A DNA stretch of 64,000 bases from Powellomyces hirtus (GCA_025526995.1 JAHLKG010000006.1:186001-250000); one strand, 5' to 3'; numbered from the stretch's first letter, positions 15,001-25,979 are shown. Made by a program: numbers and translations. The notes: generated from the sequence alone by a model not told the origin.

Positions 15001-16058
15001 ATCACAATGACGAAGATATGGAGATGGAGGGCGTCGATTTCGGTCGTCGTCATCCTCTGGACCGCGACGATGACGATGATGAAGAAGAGGACGAAGACTC
15101 GAGCCAGCTGCTGGACACGCAAAGCTACGAAGAAATGCGACGTGAATTGGAACAGTCAGTTGCCGAATGGCGCGAGAGCGGGCAGGACCCTGCCGCAGCA
15201 CAAGACCTCTGGCGCAACTACACCACCCTAACCCGGGATCTTTCCTTTGCGCTCTGCGAGCAACTGCGGCTGATCTTGGAACCCACGCTCGCGACCAAAC
15301 TCAAGGGCGACTACCGCACCGGCAAACGGCTCAACATGCGCAAAATCATACCCTACATTGCATCCCAGTTCAAAAAGGACAAGATTTGGCTGCGAAGAAC
15401 CAAACCCTCGAAACGAACCTACCAGATCATGATCGCGATTGACGATTCGCGATCCATGGCCGAGTCCCGTTCCGTGCAGCTTGCGTATGAGTCCTTGGCG
15501 GTAATCACTAAAGCCCTTACGCAGCTCGAAGCCGGTGACGTGTCGGTTCTCAGTTTCGGCGACGATATCAAATTGCTGCACCCCTTTGACCGCCCCTTCT
15601 CGGACGAAGCGGGCGCGGACGTTATCCGCCGCTTCACGTTTGGGCAAGACCGGACGCGCGTCCGCGAAATGATGGATACCGCCATGAGTATTCTCGAGCA
15701 TGCGCGGACGACCGCCACAGTGGGCCCGGCGTCCGATCTCTGGCAACTCCAACTGGTGCTCTCGGACGGCATCTGCGAAGACCACGAACTGGTCCGGTCG
15801 CTCGTCCGCCGGGCCGCCGAGCAACGCATCATGGTCGTGTTCATTGTGCTCGATAACCGCGGCGACGAGAAAAACTCCATCACTCAGATGCAAAACATCA
15901 CGTACGGCACGGACCCCAAAACGGGCGTCCTCACCTTGCAGCGCAACCGGTACATGGACACGTTCCCGTTCGATTACTATGTCGTTGTGAAAGACGTCAC
16001 CCGCTTGCCAGAGGTGCTGGCGGATACGCTTCGCCAGTATTTCATGTTTGTCTCGTAG
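2..16058 (+). CDS. MDN1: Midasin (AAA-ATPase ribosome assembly factor), 5' partial, 4 visible exons
   Basis: Midasin is a giant dynein-like AAA ATPase that removes assembly factors (Rsa4, Ytm1) from pre-60S ribosomes in the nucleus and nucleolus. Visible exons are 2-2821, 2893-8256, 8328-8897 and 8967-16058, giving about 5281 residues. The three introns (71, 71 and 69 bp) are all phase 0. Six P-loops are seen in order: GGPGVGKT (near base 345), GETGTGKT (1343), GPTSAGKT (2648), GDTGAGKT (3625), GSPGVGKT (4793) and GPAGSGKT (5738). A long helical linker follows, then an Asp/Glu-rich stretch (about 13140-15110). The C-terminal VWA domain carries the MIDAS motif DDSRS (DxSxS, base 15441). The first P-loop lies only about 115 residues in, closer to the N-terminus than in family members I know, so the true start is probably upstream of the window. 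The identity is firm; only the N-terminus is open. Confidence 0.96.
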
Positions 16059-16137
16059 ACGGAGAACAAACCCAAACCATCCAACCCCTTACCAACCCCG
16101 GACCCCTATTTTACATAACAATAGCGTATCATGTAGC

Positions 16138-16165
16138 ATTTTTATTTTATTTTATTTTATTTATT
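16138..16165. repeat. TTTTA/TTTA low-complexity run after MDN1
   Basis: Short A/T microsatellite built of TTTTA and TTTA units, followed by a T-run near 16177. It begins 80 bp after the Midasin stop and lies in its presumed 3' untranslated region. No function is implied. Confidence 0.8.
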
Positions 16166-16426
16166 CAAGCCAATTTTTTTTTTCCATTTGTGTGAGGCAC
16201 TCCCGCGCTCACTTTGTGTTGGATGTACATTTTTTATAATTGTATCGGAATTCCCGTTTGTAAACCCATTCTGGATATGCAGCGGCAGCGGGGTCCAATC
16301 CAAAAATCAACCACAAACCGTCCGAGGTGGTGCGGGTTGACGGGGTGGGAAATGGAAGGATCTTCCATTCCATGCCATTCCATTCCACAGATGGATCCCA
16401 AATGCGGCATGTGACTTCAATACCGT

Positions 16427-16885
16427 TCAGAAACCGCAACAGCAGCAACAGAAACACCGAGCCAAACCCGTTATCAGGCGGTCACGATACCCGGTTTGCC
16501 ATCGCTGGGTGGCATCCGCACGTATCAGCCCGGTACGCGAATCCGCCGACCGGGCAGATCGCGTGCTGGTATTGTCATCGGATGGGGCATCATCATCATC
16601 ATCATCATCACCCTCGTCGTCGCTGCACGCGTCGTCTGCTGTGGTGGGCCATGGCGCAGTGATGTGATTGTGGGGTGGGTTGCGGGGATTGATGATGCGA
16701 GCCTGGGAATGGTGCAGTCGCGCGAGCTGGGCCCCCAGCCGCGAAATGTGGTGCTCGGAATCGGTCTGCAGGGTCCAGGTTGGCGCTGGTGCTGGGGCGC
16801 TGCTGGAGATGGTGTTGGCTTCTGTTGGCCATCCGAACGGATCTGGTTCCTTGATGATCATTTGATTGCGGTCAATGCTGGTCAT
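16427..16885 (-). CDS. Uncertain small hypothetical protein with Asp run
   Basis: Open frame of 152 codons from an ATG at 16885, in the 1 kb gap between the convergent Midasin and HSF-type genes. The deduced protein begins MTSIDRNQM, is rich in Pro, Ser and Thr, has a run of eight acidic residues (encoded by the ATC/CAT trinucleotide repeat near 16588) and ends in a Cys cluster with no membrane segment. I recognise no family. The opposite strand is also partly open (poly-His), which is expected of the trinucleotide repeat and weakens the case. It could instead be untranslated flank of its neighbours. Confidence 0.25.
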   Translation of the reverse strand: MTSIDRNQMIIKEPDPFGWPTEANTISSSAPAPAPTWTLQTDSEHHISRLGAQLARLHHSQARIINPRNPPHNHITAPWPTTADDACSDDEGDDDDDDDAPSDDNTSTRSARSADSRTGLIRADATQRWQTGYRDRLITGLARCFCCCCCGF

Positions 16886-17114
16886 TGACAAAACCAGCTC
16901 GGTCCTAATGATGGTAGGGAGAACTTTGCGACAAGTGTACGACTGTTTATGAGTGAGTTTTATTTTTCCTCCAACCAAAGCAAATAATTATGATACAAAA
17001 AGAGACAAGCAAGGACAAAAACGCCAGCGCAGGACTATTGCAACGGATATAACCCAAAAAATGACGGAAGGAGGTGAGGTATTTTTTCAAAAGATGGCTC
17101 GGGTCGGACCTCTC

Positions 17115-18497
17115 TTAGAGGTTCAATCTCCAGGGGCCTCGGTTGCGCTCCCAGTCGTCATTGTTGCCACTAACGCCGGGCTGTTGCTTCCATTCGTCAG
17201 TGCCTCGGAGAGGCGGCAACTGCATGCGCGACTCGTCTATGCGATCACCCCGGTATGGGTGGTATCGTTCGCCGCGTTCGTTGGTCATTCTTTCGCTACC
17301 CTTTCTCTCGCTGCTCATCCGCTCGCCACCAATGCGTTCACCGTCCACGGGCGGTGAAGCGTAAGGCGTCGGGTTGAAGGAGGCGAGGGCGGATGGTGGG
17401 GGCAAAGTGATGGCCGATGAAGCTGGCTGAGGCAGTACCGGAGGAGACGGTCGGGAGTGGCGACTGGAAAAGGGCAGAGGAGACATGGGACGGCGATCGT
17501 CAATCGGGCGACTGCGGTCATCCATGGGACGGCCACGATCGTCGATAGGGCGACGCTCATCTCTTGGTGGTGGTACATCCGATCGCTTGCGCTGGCGTCC
17601 GCCAGCCATCATGTCCACGTCACGTTCAAGCATGTCGTTCTTGTCTCTCATCTCGCGAACTTCTTGAGCCAGGTGGTGCACCGTCTCTTGCAGGTAGGAA
17701 ATCTGTTTCATCATGGTTGCTTGCATGTCCTGCATTATCTGCACTTGTGGTGCAGGGGCGGGCTGGCATTGAGTGGAGGATGTTGATTCAAAGGATGACC
17801 TGGATGACAGAAGCGCTTGGTTGTCGTGTGGACCGCGGATGGCGTCGTGGGGTCTCTGGTCACGATTCATGTTCGAGTAACCATTGTAGGTAGGAATAGG
17901 GGAGATGGGCGATCGGTTGCTGTGCATGGTGCCCGATGGGCTTCCCGGTCGAAGGTGCAACGCAGGCTTGCAAGAGGGAGCGCGCTCGTTATAGCTCTCG
18001 GAATCAGTCTGGCTCAGAGTCGAACCCTCCTTGCGCTGCTGCAGCATCTGCTGCTGTTGAGCAGCGGTGGGCTTGCGGCGGATGTCGCAAACGAGATCGG
18101 GACGAAAGCGTAGGAATTTTGGGTGAGAGAATTCCCGTGGCTCATGTTGCTGAGACGACGTGTCCTTGTCTTCAGGGGAGCCGTCCGAGATGACATTGCG
18201 GTGGTATGATCGGTTCTTCTTGTGGAATCCGTACAGGTTCAGCTGGCGAACAAAGCTTGTGTAGTTGTTGTGCTTGAACACCAGCGGGAGAATTTGCGAG
18301 GACAGCGCTACCGAGTCGAGCACGAGGAACGATGTTCCGCTCGGTGACCAGCGAATCAGGTGCTTGTAGGCATCGTCCTCTAGGATTCTAAAAGGTTTCG
18401 TGCAGAAAATCCAGTGAGTCACCCGCGGAGAGGGACTCTGAGCAGAGAAAGGAATATACCTGTGCAGTTTTTGGATAAAGGTCGTTTTCTGGACCAT
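17115..18497 (-). CDS. Heat-shock-factor-type transcription factor
   Basis: A winged-helix HSF DNA-binding domain opens the protein (roughly residues 5-110): FIQKLHR, then ILEDDAYKHLIRWSPSG, then the recognition-helix segment SFVRQLNLYGFHK. A 72-bp intron at 18388-18459 interrupts this domain. It is a multiple of three, so the unspliced frame stays open, but removing it restores the family sequence KLHR-ILEDD. The spliced product is about 436 residues. After the domain come a Gln run, a predicted coiled coil near the phrase QISYLQETVHHLAQEV (the trimerisation/oligomerisation position) and a low-complexity Arg/Asp/Pro-rich tail. Proteins of this class bind nGAAn repeats and activate stress genes in the nucleus. 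Hsf1-like and Skn7/Sfl1-like members share the domain; I see no receiver domain, so I leave the orthologue open. Confidence 0.88.
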   Translation of the reverse strand: MVQKTTFIQKLHRYIPFSAQSPSPRVTHWIFCTKPFRILEDDAYKHLIRWSPSGTSFLVLDSVALSSQILPLVFKHNNYTSFVRQLNLYGFHKKNRSYHRNVISDGSPEDKDTSSQQHEPREFSHPKFLRFRPDLVCDIRRKPTAAQQQQMLQQRKEGSTLSQTDSESYNERAPSCKPALHLRPGSPSGTMHSNRSPISPIPTYNGYSNMNRDQRPHDAIRGPHDNQALLSSRSSFESTSSTQCQPAPAPQVQIMQDMQATMMKQISYLQETVHHLAQEVREMRDKNDMLERDVDMMAGGRQRKRSDVPPPRDERRPIDDRGRPMDDRSRPIDDRRPMSPLPFSSRHSRPSPPVLPQPASSAITLPPPSALASFNPTPYASPPVDGERIGGERMSSERKGSERMTNERGERYHPYRGDRIDESRMQLPPLRGTDEWKQQPGVSGNNDDWERNRGPWRLNL

Positions 18498-18533
18498 TGT
18501 GTATATGCGTGTGTGTGAGTGTGTGTGTGTGCG
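18498..18533. repeat. GT microsatellite at the HSF gene 5' end
   Basis: Imperfect (GT)n tract, which reads (AC)n in the orientation of the minus-strand HSF-type gene. It lies directly against its start codon at 18497, so it forms the immediate 5' leader of that gene. Confidence 0.8.
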
Positions 18534-18753
18534 TTATGGGTATCACGTTGATGACACGATTCAAATGATGGAATGGCAAAGCGTGTTTTGTGGTGTGAAT
18601 GGGGAATATGGAAAAGCGAAGGAAAAGAGAGCGAAGGTGGGCGAAGGAAGAGCGCGGGGGAAGGACGGCAAACGGTTTATAAATGGGCGGCGTTCACGGA
18701 ATCAATCAGTCTCCAAAAGTCTCTTTTTCCTGTCTCTCTTTCTTTCTTTCGGC

Positions 18754-18782
18754 GAGTCAGTCAGTCAGTCAATCAGTCAGTC
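18754..18782. repeat. CAGT tetranucleotide repeat
   Basis: About seven CAGT/CAAT units about 260 bp upstream of the HSF-type gene, preceded by a CT-rich run. The same tetranucleotide recurs as an inverted pair at 59183-59336. Confidence 0.75.
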
Positions 18783-18816
18783 TTGGGGAAAGAGGGAAGT
18801 GTCGATAGTTGTAAGA

Positions 18817-18826
18817 AGAAGCTTCC
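18817..18826. promoter_or_regulatory. Candidate heat-shock element
   Basis: The sequence aGAAgcTTCc is a perfect head-to-head pair of nGAAn units, the core of a heat-shock element, with another GAA five bases further on. It lies about 325 bp upstream of the HSF-type gene. Two exact units can arise by chance, so this is only a candidate for autoregulation. Confidence 0.3.
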
Positions 18827-18827
18827 A

Positions 18828-20724
18828 ACAGAAAAAACACAAAGAGCTTCGCGGTGTTAAAATGCTTATCACCTTGTCTTGTCCGCCGGCTCCTTTTGTG
18901 CTCACCTGAACCCATCCCATCCCCCATTCACATGCCACGCTTAGCGCGTCTCCAGCCAATCACCTTCCAACTCATTCCGCGCTGTCGGCTCCCTTGGCAA
19001 AGGTTCGCTGATGGCAAAGCTGAAACCCTAATTCTCCTCAGACTAATTCTAATTCTGTGCGTCTGTGACCCCTTGTCTCAGCGCTATAACCCATTCTCTT
19101 TATAGCCCCGTATCACCCACAGCCATTGTGATTCTAGAAAGTTTTAGCGTTTTCGCTCTTTTGTGATTGGAACGCCCAAAAGGTCATTCTAAACCTTACC
19201 AGACTGTCGGTTGCCTTTGGACCCAATAACATCATCGATCGTGTGGAATGGCTGTGCCAGTCTGTGTGACGGACGCTCTTTCCCATCGGCTTCCTATTCC
19301 ACGTTTTCCTTCGTGACTGTGCCATGACTCTGACAAAGTGGAATAAATAAAGTTTCCAGTTGCCGCTTGGCGATTCGGAACACAAACTTGATCAACAAGT
19401 GCCACACACACAAATGGCTGGCGCCACTGCCAAAAAATTATACTCTCTCCAAGGTGACTGCAAACCGGAACGCAATAATACTGTCTATAAAATCCAATGC
19501 TCGCATAGGAGAGAGCGTGAGAGGTTGGCACGGTCCGAAATGTTCATGAAGATGGAAAGAAGCACCAACTTTGTCGTTATTCACCCATGGGAGGGCGCCG
19601 CTAAGAGAGAGACAAACAATATGATGAAAACCAGAAGTGTATACGATTTCAATAGTATTTCGACGCGGGAGCGGGAAGATGCTAGCGGGTGGGTGGCCCC
19701 CGAATGTAAGTTCGCGATAGAAACCCAATTTAGCATAAACTTATTAGGTGGGGAAGGCGGCCGTCCGAAGCGAAGGATCGAATGCGCGAAATGAGCCCCA
19801 TTCGGGCCCTAAATCCGGTATGGCTCCATTCCCACATTCCACAAACTTAAAAACCGTGTCTTGGTGCACCATATCGATCCTAGTAACTGTGAGCGAATCC
19901 CCGGCGTTGATGCAAAGGGCACTCACACAAAAGCACGAATGGGGCCTGAATCGAAATCACCTCTCATGGCATGACGTTAAAGGGATTGCAAACGAATCCA
20001 GGGGAATCGCATGCAGAAGATTCCCTTGGTTCTCACCGTTTCATGAACTTTAATGGGATAGCTTCGAGTAATTTTCCGGTACCTATTTGTGCATGTTATC
20101 ACGACAGAGGTGGTAGGGGGACAGGACAAAGATGTCCGAGAGCACCCGACGAAACTGGCACATTGATCCACCATATGCTTGGCTGCTGACGTGCGACATG
20201 GTGGCCCACCCCCAAGAGCACAGGTCCCTCGTAGCCTACTACGAATCTTCCGTGGGTTCTTTACGTATTATGAGACGAGGGATTCCTCAGATGTGCAGAG
20301 GCTCCTCCGCTGATCCCACTGTCGTGTCTGTCGTTAGGCTGTCCAAGTGGGAGCGATGGGGTTGACCGCGACACTCGTTTCTTGAGCATCTACTTGAGAA
20401 GCTGTATCTCTCTTGCTTGTCATTGCTGAAGCCATTCATCCATTTTCTCTCGGGGGCAGTCGTGGATCGTCATATCAACAAAAGATGCATGGGAAATCAC
20501 TCGCTTCGATCAAAGTTTTGTACCGTTCCAACTTCCACAATCCAAAAGCGCGTCCCTGGATCTAGACTTGGGCGCGCAGAGGCAGTTAAGTAAGCTTTCT
20601 AGATTTTGAGAACGCGAACGTTCGATGATTAAACTTTTTGAGTATCACATGCACTGGAAGAGAAGACAGTGTGTGTGGTGTGCACTTCCATGTACCCATA
20701 CTCCAAAAATAATTTCTATCCAGA
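18828..20724. other. Long spacer with no supported gene
   Basis: About 1.9 kb without a convincing gene. Small open frames occur on both strands (for example 19360-19794), but they have no recognisable domain, no consistent codon signal and no splice-linked extension. I see only AT-rich stretches and scattered direct repeats such as CTAATTCT near 19030. Confidence 0.6.
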
Positions 20725-21453
20725 ATGTCTCAATTGCAGCAGGTACCTTTGATTGACATGTACATACATGGCTTTGAAAATTGACCTCACTCGGCAAATG
20801 ATACTCCGACCTTCCGACCCCTTCCAATGTAGGACATTTCCTCGTTTCTGACCAACATTGCAGCATTAACCATTTACGCCAACTCCCTACGCGTGACTGA
20901 CGGCGAAAAATATGAGCGGGTGTTCCAGACGACTCAAGAGTTCGACGAGGCCATGCCCGACACCCGCGCATATTGGCTGACACTCCTTCTTCTGGCTGCC
21001 GTGGAACTCGTCGCCGCACTAGCGTTCTGCGCGCTTCTCTCTTTGATTCGCCTACTATACATGGTATGGAGCAAAATTCGCCACCAACCAGCGGTCAAAG
21101 ACCAGCACGAAAAAGTGGTGGCGTACACGCTCTCCCATTCCACCGCGGGGATCGCCGTGTCGACGCTGTTGGGAATTTTGCCCTTACTGGGCCTGCATGG
21201 CCGGCGCCCAGAACGAACCGCGATCCCGACCGGCATGGGGCGGCATCTCACCACCACCATCATGAAAATCGTCATGGTGGTGATTCTGATCCAGGCATTT
21301 CCGAAATGGGTTGGCTTGGGATATGTGGGTGGAGCGGTCGGGTGGACGGGTGTTGTCGCTGCTTGTGTAGCGGACATTGCTACATCTGTCACAGCGGAAT
21401 CGGAGGCTAAGGGCTTGGGACAAGTGCGCTTGCCATCGTCACCGACTGTGTAG
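20725..21453 (+). CDS. Unrecognised multi-pass membrane protein
   Basis: The main open frame has no usable ATG near its beginning. Joining an 18-bp first exon (20725-20742, MSQLQQ) across a 90-bp GT-AG intron (20743-20832) gives a 212-residue protein in perfect frame, and I prefer this model. The N-terminal 50 residues are soluble and amphipathic (TDGEKYERVFQTTQEFDEA). About four hydrophobic segments follow, at roughly residues 53-85, 107-125, 145-170 and 172-190. The C-terminus is short and hydrophilic. I cannot name a family. If the mini-exon is wrong, the first in-frame ATG is at 20953. The gene converges on the minus-strand gene ending at 21814. Confidence 0.6.
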
Positions 21454-21813
21454 CGGATGATTGGACATTGATTGCTACCGAATCAGAGGCCAGGCCTTGG
21501 CCCAACCATAACGGAGTTCATCAGGATGAGAATTCTATCCTTGATCCGGGAAGCGGATATTGAAGTGTTCGGACGTAATAGTATTCAATCAAATGCCCGT
21601 ATTTAAACATACGGAAGAGTTCCCGCTACAAATGAGCCCAATAACATTTTCTCAAAAACAAAATTGATATTGGTATGTACAAGCCCTGGATTGCAACACC
21701 CAGTGACCAGCTGGAAGCTATTTACAAGTCAAAAAGGAGACTCCACACACTATTTGCCGATCTACGGAAATAGTACAACGCACTAGCAAACGCCCCAAAA
21801 CCAAGAAATAGAA

Positions 21814-23097
21814 TCAATCCTCATCCAAGTACCGACTCAAGCTCGTATCCGTCAACGTGCTCAAGCGGCCCATATCCACGGAATGATCCGTCGTGACGCT
21901 AGCTCGACGATGGTCTACAAGGGGTTGGGATCTCGCAGCCGTCAAAGTGTCGGTGTCGGCTTTCAACGCGCTGGAGGTCAACACTTGCTTTCGCAGCGGT
22001 GAGTTGGAGATCTTGGTGATAGTCGGGAATGCTGGCGAGTGTGGGGGGCTTGGAGGCGATTGGGAGAAGGAAAGTGGGGAAGGGCTGCGGGCGGAGGAGG
22101 TGTAGTATGAGGCCACGAGGTGGGAGCGGGATGAGGGTGATGCGGATAACGGCGCGGGATCGGAATGTGCGAGATCGAGTGTGTCGATTCGGAGGTCCCG
22201 CGACCACGAGTGCGATGTGGGGCTGGGTGATGGGGATGCGGAGCTCAAGACACTGCTGAGCCGTGCCGACTCGGGCAGGAGGAAATCGGCCACCGGCAGA
22301 TCTTGGGTGGACTCGGGTCGAGCAGGGTATCTCGGCACCCGCGAGCGGTCGACCTGGGCCGTTTCCGGTGGTGTAATGTGGGTGACCGCAGGGGCCTTTT
22401 TAAGCGACCCTTGTTTGCTGCTGGGTAGTCCAAACAAGGCCTTTGTGAGGCGGTCCACATCCTCTTTGCTGAGATCTGTGGATGATTTTGGTGGACTGGT
22501 GGTTCCGATCCATTCTGGGTGGGGCTTTTTAGTCTTGGGGTTACTGCTGTTATCCCTCCGCTCCATGACTCGGGAACGCGATCGTTTGAACCAGAACAGC
22601 ATGAACGCCAGAATGCCGACGGCCACGATTGAGGAAACGACGCCAATGGCAATCGCCTGCGTGCCCATGCCGTCGCCTTGCACATAGCGTTCCGCGCCCG
22701 CCAGGGCGGCCGTCGGCGCTGTGCCCGAGACGGCGCCGACAAAGCTGACACCTTCCGTCGCGGTGCTGTAGCTGTTGGAAGGCAAGTCTGGTAACACGGA
22801 GTCGACGACCACGGGAGGCGTTGCTGTGGATGCGGCGGCTGTTGCTGGCGGTGCTGCTGTTGTTGTTTCATCGAGTTGCGGGAGTTGCTGTTGTCCCGCT
22901 TTTGCTACAGCTGCCGGATTCGCAGGGAAGAACAAGGACTGTTGTCGTTTCTCCTTCCTGGTCTCGTCATCAGAATCGTTGGTTCGCTGTGGCATCGGTG
23001 CTGCTGTTGTCGTCGATGCCGCTACGGTCCATAATATCAGCGAGACCGACGTCTGCCGAACATGCTTTCTCCTCGAGTCAGTGACAGCGACGACCAT
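21814..23097 (-). CDS. Single-pass (type I) membrane protein of unknown function
   Basis: Start chosen at the ATG at 23097 because it places a signal-peptide-like segment (SVSLILWTVAAS) about 17 residues in; the frame itself is open 42 codons further. The 427-residue product then has a Thr/Ala/Pro-rich, probably O-mannosylated ectodomain to about residue 145. One transmembrane helix follows at about 148-170 (IGVVSSIVAVGILAFMLFW), then a basic KRSRSR stop-transfer, and finally a long Ser/Pro-rich cytoplasmic tail. This layout matches fungal cell-surface sensors such as the Mid2/Wsc-like class, but I see no Cys-rich WSC domain. Function is therefore inferred only from architecture. Confidence 0.65.
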   Translation of the reverse strand: MVVAVTDSRRKHVRQTSVSLILWTVAASTTTAAPMPQRTNDSDDETRKEKRQQSLFFPANPAAVAKAGQQQLPQLDETTTAAPPATAAASTATPPVVVDSVLPDLPSNSYSTATEGVSFVGAVSGTAPTAALAGAERYVQGDGMGTQAIAIGVVSSIVAVGILAFMLFWFKRSRSRVMERRDNSSNPKTKKPHPEWIGTTSPPKSSTDLSKEDVDRLTKALFGLPSSKQGSLKKAPAVTHITPPETAQVDRSRVPRYPARPESTQDLPVADFLLPESARLSSVLSSASPSPSPTSHSWSRDLRIDTLDLAHSDPAPLSASPSSRSHLVASYYTSSARSPSPLSFSQSPPSPPHSPAFPTITKISNSPLRKQVLTSSALKADTDTLTAARSQPLVDHRRASVTTDHSVDMGRLSTLTDTSLSRYLDED

Positions 23098-24870
23098 GGC
23101 TTGATAGCTGTAGCTTTGCTTCACTTTCAGGCAAGGGGTTGCCGATATGGGCTCTTCCAAGTTGTATTGTGGGGGGTTTTGGTCGCGGGAGCAATGGAGG
23201 AGGCTAGTCTTTGAAATTTGCAAACAAGGTTCGCTAACAACCGAGGCTGAACCTATAATGGACGAGAGGGTTGCTGAAAGGTCCAGAGGGGATCAAAAAA
23301 ATGCCCCACTCGGTCTCCCGTCCGGGAACTGCAACTTGGAAGATAGGCACAGGTACACAGGCTGTTGTGTGCTGGGGGCTCGAGGTCTGGGGTCCCGGGC
23401 GGTTCCCCAGTTCTCTGCACAAAAGTAGGAACGGGTACCCGACTCTAACGCTAGGACGCTTCTTCTAACAACCCGCGTCTCGTTCGCGTTTCAAAACGCG
23501 ACGGTCAAAGGCCCCCGCCACAGGGGGCGGGGGAGCGGAAGCGGCATTTTGTCTCGACACACACAAAGCTGGCTGCGCATCAGATCTTGTTTACCTTACC
23601 TACCTCACCATGACCCCCTTTATTCTGGAAAATGGGTCATGTCGGTTCTGGTTGGTGCAGACGGCGGCGGTCTCTGATTATTATTGACACATTTGACACT
23701 GAATGGCTTACCTAAAACGATGGTAAGTGTGAAATGGACCGCGTTTCAGAGCAGACCTACATTTGGGATCACTCTCTCTGACGTTCAAAAGACTTCGCCT
23801 TTATCGATAACTTGCACTCCAGTATCCCTTTAGAGCTGCTTCCATTCATTCACCCATACGTGGATTGCAGGTTGGAAGCTCACCAGTTTAGCATGGTCTC
23901 CCTTCAAGCGGACCAAATTAAGCAGACCACAACCATGGGCTTATGGTTGCATCTGACCCGCATACTACTGTTATTCATGTTCTGCAAATGGTTTATGGGA
24001 TGTCCATAGTTGATTTAAAAGAACCCTCGTCATATCACAGTGTCAGCAAGGGATCCAGACTATGAATCGACTTCCCTCGGTGATGGGGCAATTTGTTAAG
24101 AGTGCGGTTCCGCAAGCTAAAGACTGTGTATTTCGCAGACTGTGTCTCTTGTGCACCGGTTCCAAGTGTACCTCCGCGTCGCCCGGGATGAAGCAGAAGG
24201 CAGTCTCGGAAAGGTTCTGCCGTGATATGACTTTGGCTATGAAGGGAAGTCTGCGCGAGCACTGACTTTTTGCATGTTTAAAAACTGTAATTTTGACGGT
24301 AATCGGTGCATGCTGTATATTCTGGGCGCTGAGTTGTCTCATCTCGTAAATGTTGCTACCAAGCGCTGGCAAGAGAATAGAAACAGTGACGACGCACCCA
24401 CACACGTTCCCATCTCCGCTGAGTGATTGGTTTCCCTGATCAGATGCAGTTCCTTCCCCTGCCTCCTTCAACCCCTTCAAGACTCTCCATTGGCCCGGTT
24501 TAGTCAATCCCGCAAAAAACATTACCGCTTCTGCTCCCCGCACAGTCCACATGGATGAATCGCGCTACCGGATCGACAATATTGAAGAACATCATCCGCT
24601 CCCGAGGCGCGCGGAGACACCCGAAGCACTTGATGCACATGCTATGTCATGCGTATTGTGTGGACTCGGGCAACTCAACAAAAGAAAGACACACGAGGCT
24701 GGGGGGAAACGCGCGCCATCACGCGTCTCTCTCGTCGCTATTGTTCTTTTCCCCAACAATTGTTGGTAGCGTTCTGGGGTACGAAAAGGTTACCAAGGGT
24801 CGTTTATTGACGTCGATTCGATCGTGCTGTTCCGAGTTAGGAATAACTTGCTCTCTGGGCGTTTCTTGGA
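23098..24870. other. Spacer with no supported gene
   Basis: About 1.8 kb between the divergent membrane-protein gene and GTP cyclohydrolase. A 169-codon minus-strand frame (24043-24552) and several shorter frames are present, but none shows a domain or credible composition. A GC-rich patch lies near 23510-23540. Confidence 0.55.
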
Positions 24871-24877
24871 TATAAAA
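24871..24877 (+). promoter_or_regulatory. TATA box of the GTP cyclohydrolase gene
   Basis: TATAAAA located 98 bp upstream of the GTP cyclohydrolase ATG at 24969, in an otherwise GC-mixed promoter. The distance fits a fungal TATA promoter. Confidence 0.55.
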
Positions 24878-24968
24878 GAGCGCGCTTTCCCGCCATTTAC
24901 TCGTCGTGCTGCAACAGTGTGCAACTTTTTTCTTCCCGGTATATATATTTTCGCAAACCCCATCCACA

Positions 24969-25979
24969 ATGCAAACCACCCACCACGGCGAGACCAATGG
25001 CGCCGCCCCGGCGTCCGCCGTCACCCGACTCCAACAACGCGTCTTCACGGAAGAACACCAACTCGCGCGGTCCGCATCCCCCTACACGGCTGCCGAAGCC
25101 ATTGACCGGGAGGGCTACTGCTGGCCGTCCAAGGGGACAAAGTCACGGAAGGAAGAGACGGAAACCGAGCGGGAATTGCGGTTGGAGAAAATGTCGGGAG
25201 CTATACGAACTCTGCTGGAATGCGTCGGCGAGGACCCGGACCGCGAGGGCGTGCTCAAGACCCCGATGCGGTACGCCAAGGCCCTCATGTTCTTCACGCA
25301 GGGCTATGAAGTCAATTTGAGGAACATTATCAATGACGCGGTCTTTGAGGAGGACCATGATGAGATGGTTATTGTGAAGAATATTGATATCTTTTCGCTC
25401 TGTGAGCATCATATGGTTCCGTTTGTTGGCAAGGTACGTTTTCCTGCGGTTCGAAAAATTCTCTCTCTTCAGTGACAATGTATTTATGTATTTGTATTCG
25501 TCGTTCAGATTAGCATTGGATACCTCCCGAATAAACGTGTCCTGGGTCTCAGCAAGCTCGCTCGTATTGCTGAAATGTTCAGTCGACGTCTTCAAGTGCA
25601 GGAACGCCTGACCAAACAAATCGCCACCTCCCTCCAAGAGATCTTGCAGCCAAACGGTGTTGCTGTGACCATGGAGGCCTCGTAAGTTGAGCCAAACATT
25701 TTCGTTTCGTAGAAACGAAGTGATAGAATGCTGACGACGCTCTCCTCAATCCAGGCACATGTGCATGGTCATGCGAGGCGTGCAGAAGCCAGGAAGCAGC
25801 ACTGTCACTAGTTGCATGCTCGGCTCGTTTAGAGAAGATCCCAAGACTCGAGAGGAGTTCTTGAGGGTAAGTCCATTCATATAATGAACAACGCAGGACG
25901 CCCCTGCTCTAGTCATCAATGTTTATTCATTGCTGACACGGCTTCTCATTCTCAGCTCATCCGCTCGAACGGCTTGTAG
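24969..25979 (+). CDS. FOL2: GTP cyclohydrolase I
   Basis: Converts GTP to 7,8-dihydroneopterin triphosphate, the first step of folate and pterin synthesis, as a cytosolic homodecamer. Exons are 24969-25433, 25509-25681, 25755-25866 and 25956-25979, giving 257 residues. Introns are 75, 73 and 89 bp. The catalytic region is intact: zinc-ligand segment [11 protein letters not shown], then [20 protein letters not shown], the motif [12 protein letters not shown] formed across intron 2, the third zinc ligand in TSCMLGSF, and the family's terminal LIRSNGL. The N-terminal 75 residues are a poorly conserved extension, as is usual in fungi. Length and motifs agree with the family. The gene converges on PSMA1, 233 bp away. 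Confidence 0.95.

Noticed and set aside
13056..15122. 688-codon minus-strand open frame rich in Leu, Val and Ile opposite the Midasin acidic domain
   Set aside because: It is the antisense shadow of the repetitive GAN/GAR codons of the Asp/Glu-rich region; the plus strand is certain coding sequence.
16327..16662. Plus-strand frame with a run of eight His residues
   Set aside because: Product of the CAT trinucleotide repeat; no start context or family support.
19360..19794. 144-codon plus frame upstream of the membrane-protein gene
   Set aside because: No domain, irregular composition and no splice-linked extension; likely chance.
24043..24552. 169-codon minus frame upstream of GTP cyclohydrolase
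   Set aside because: No recognisable motif, and no linked exon found; probably non-coding.
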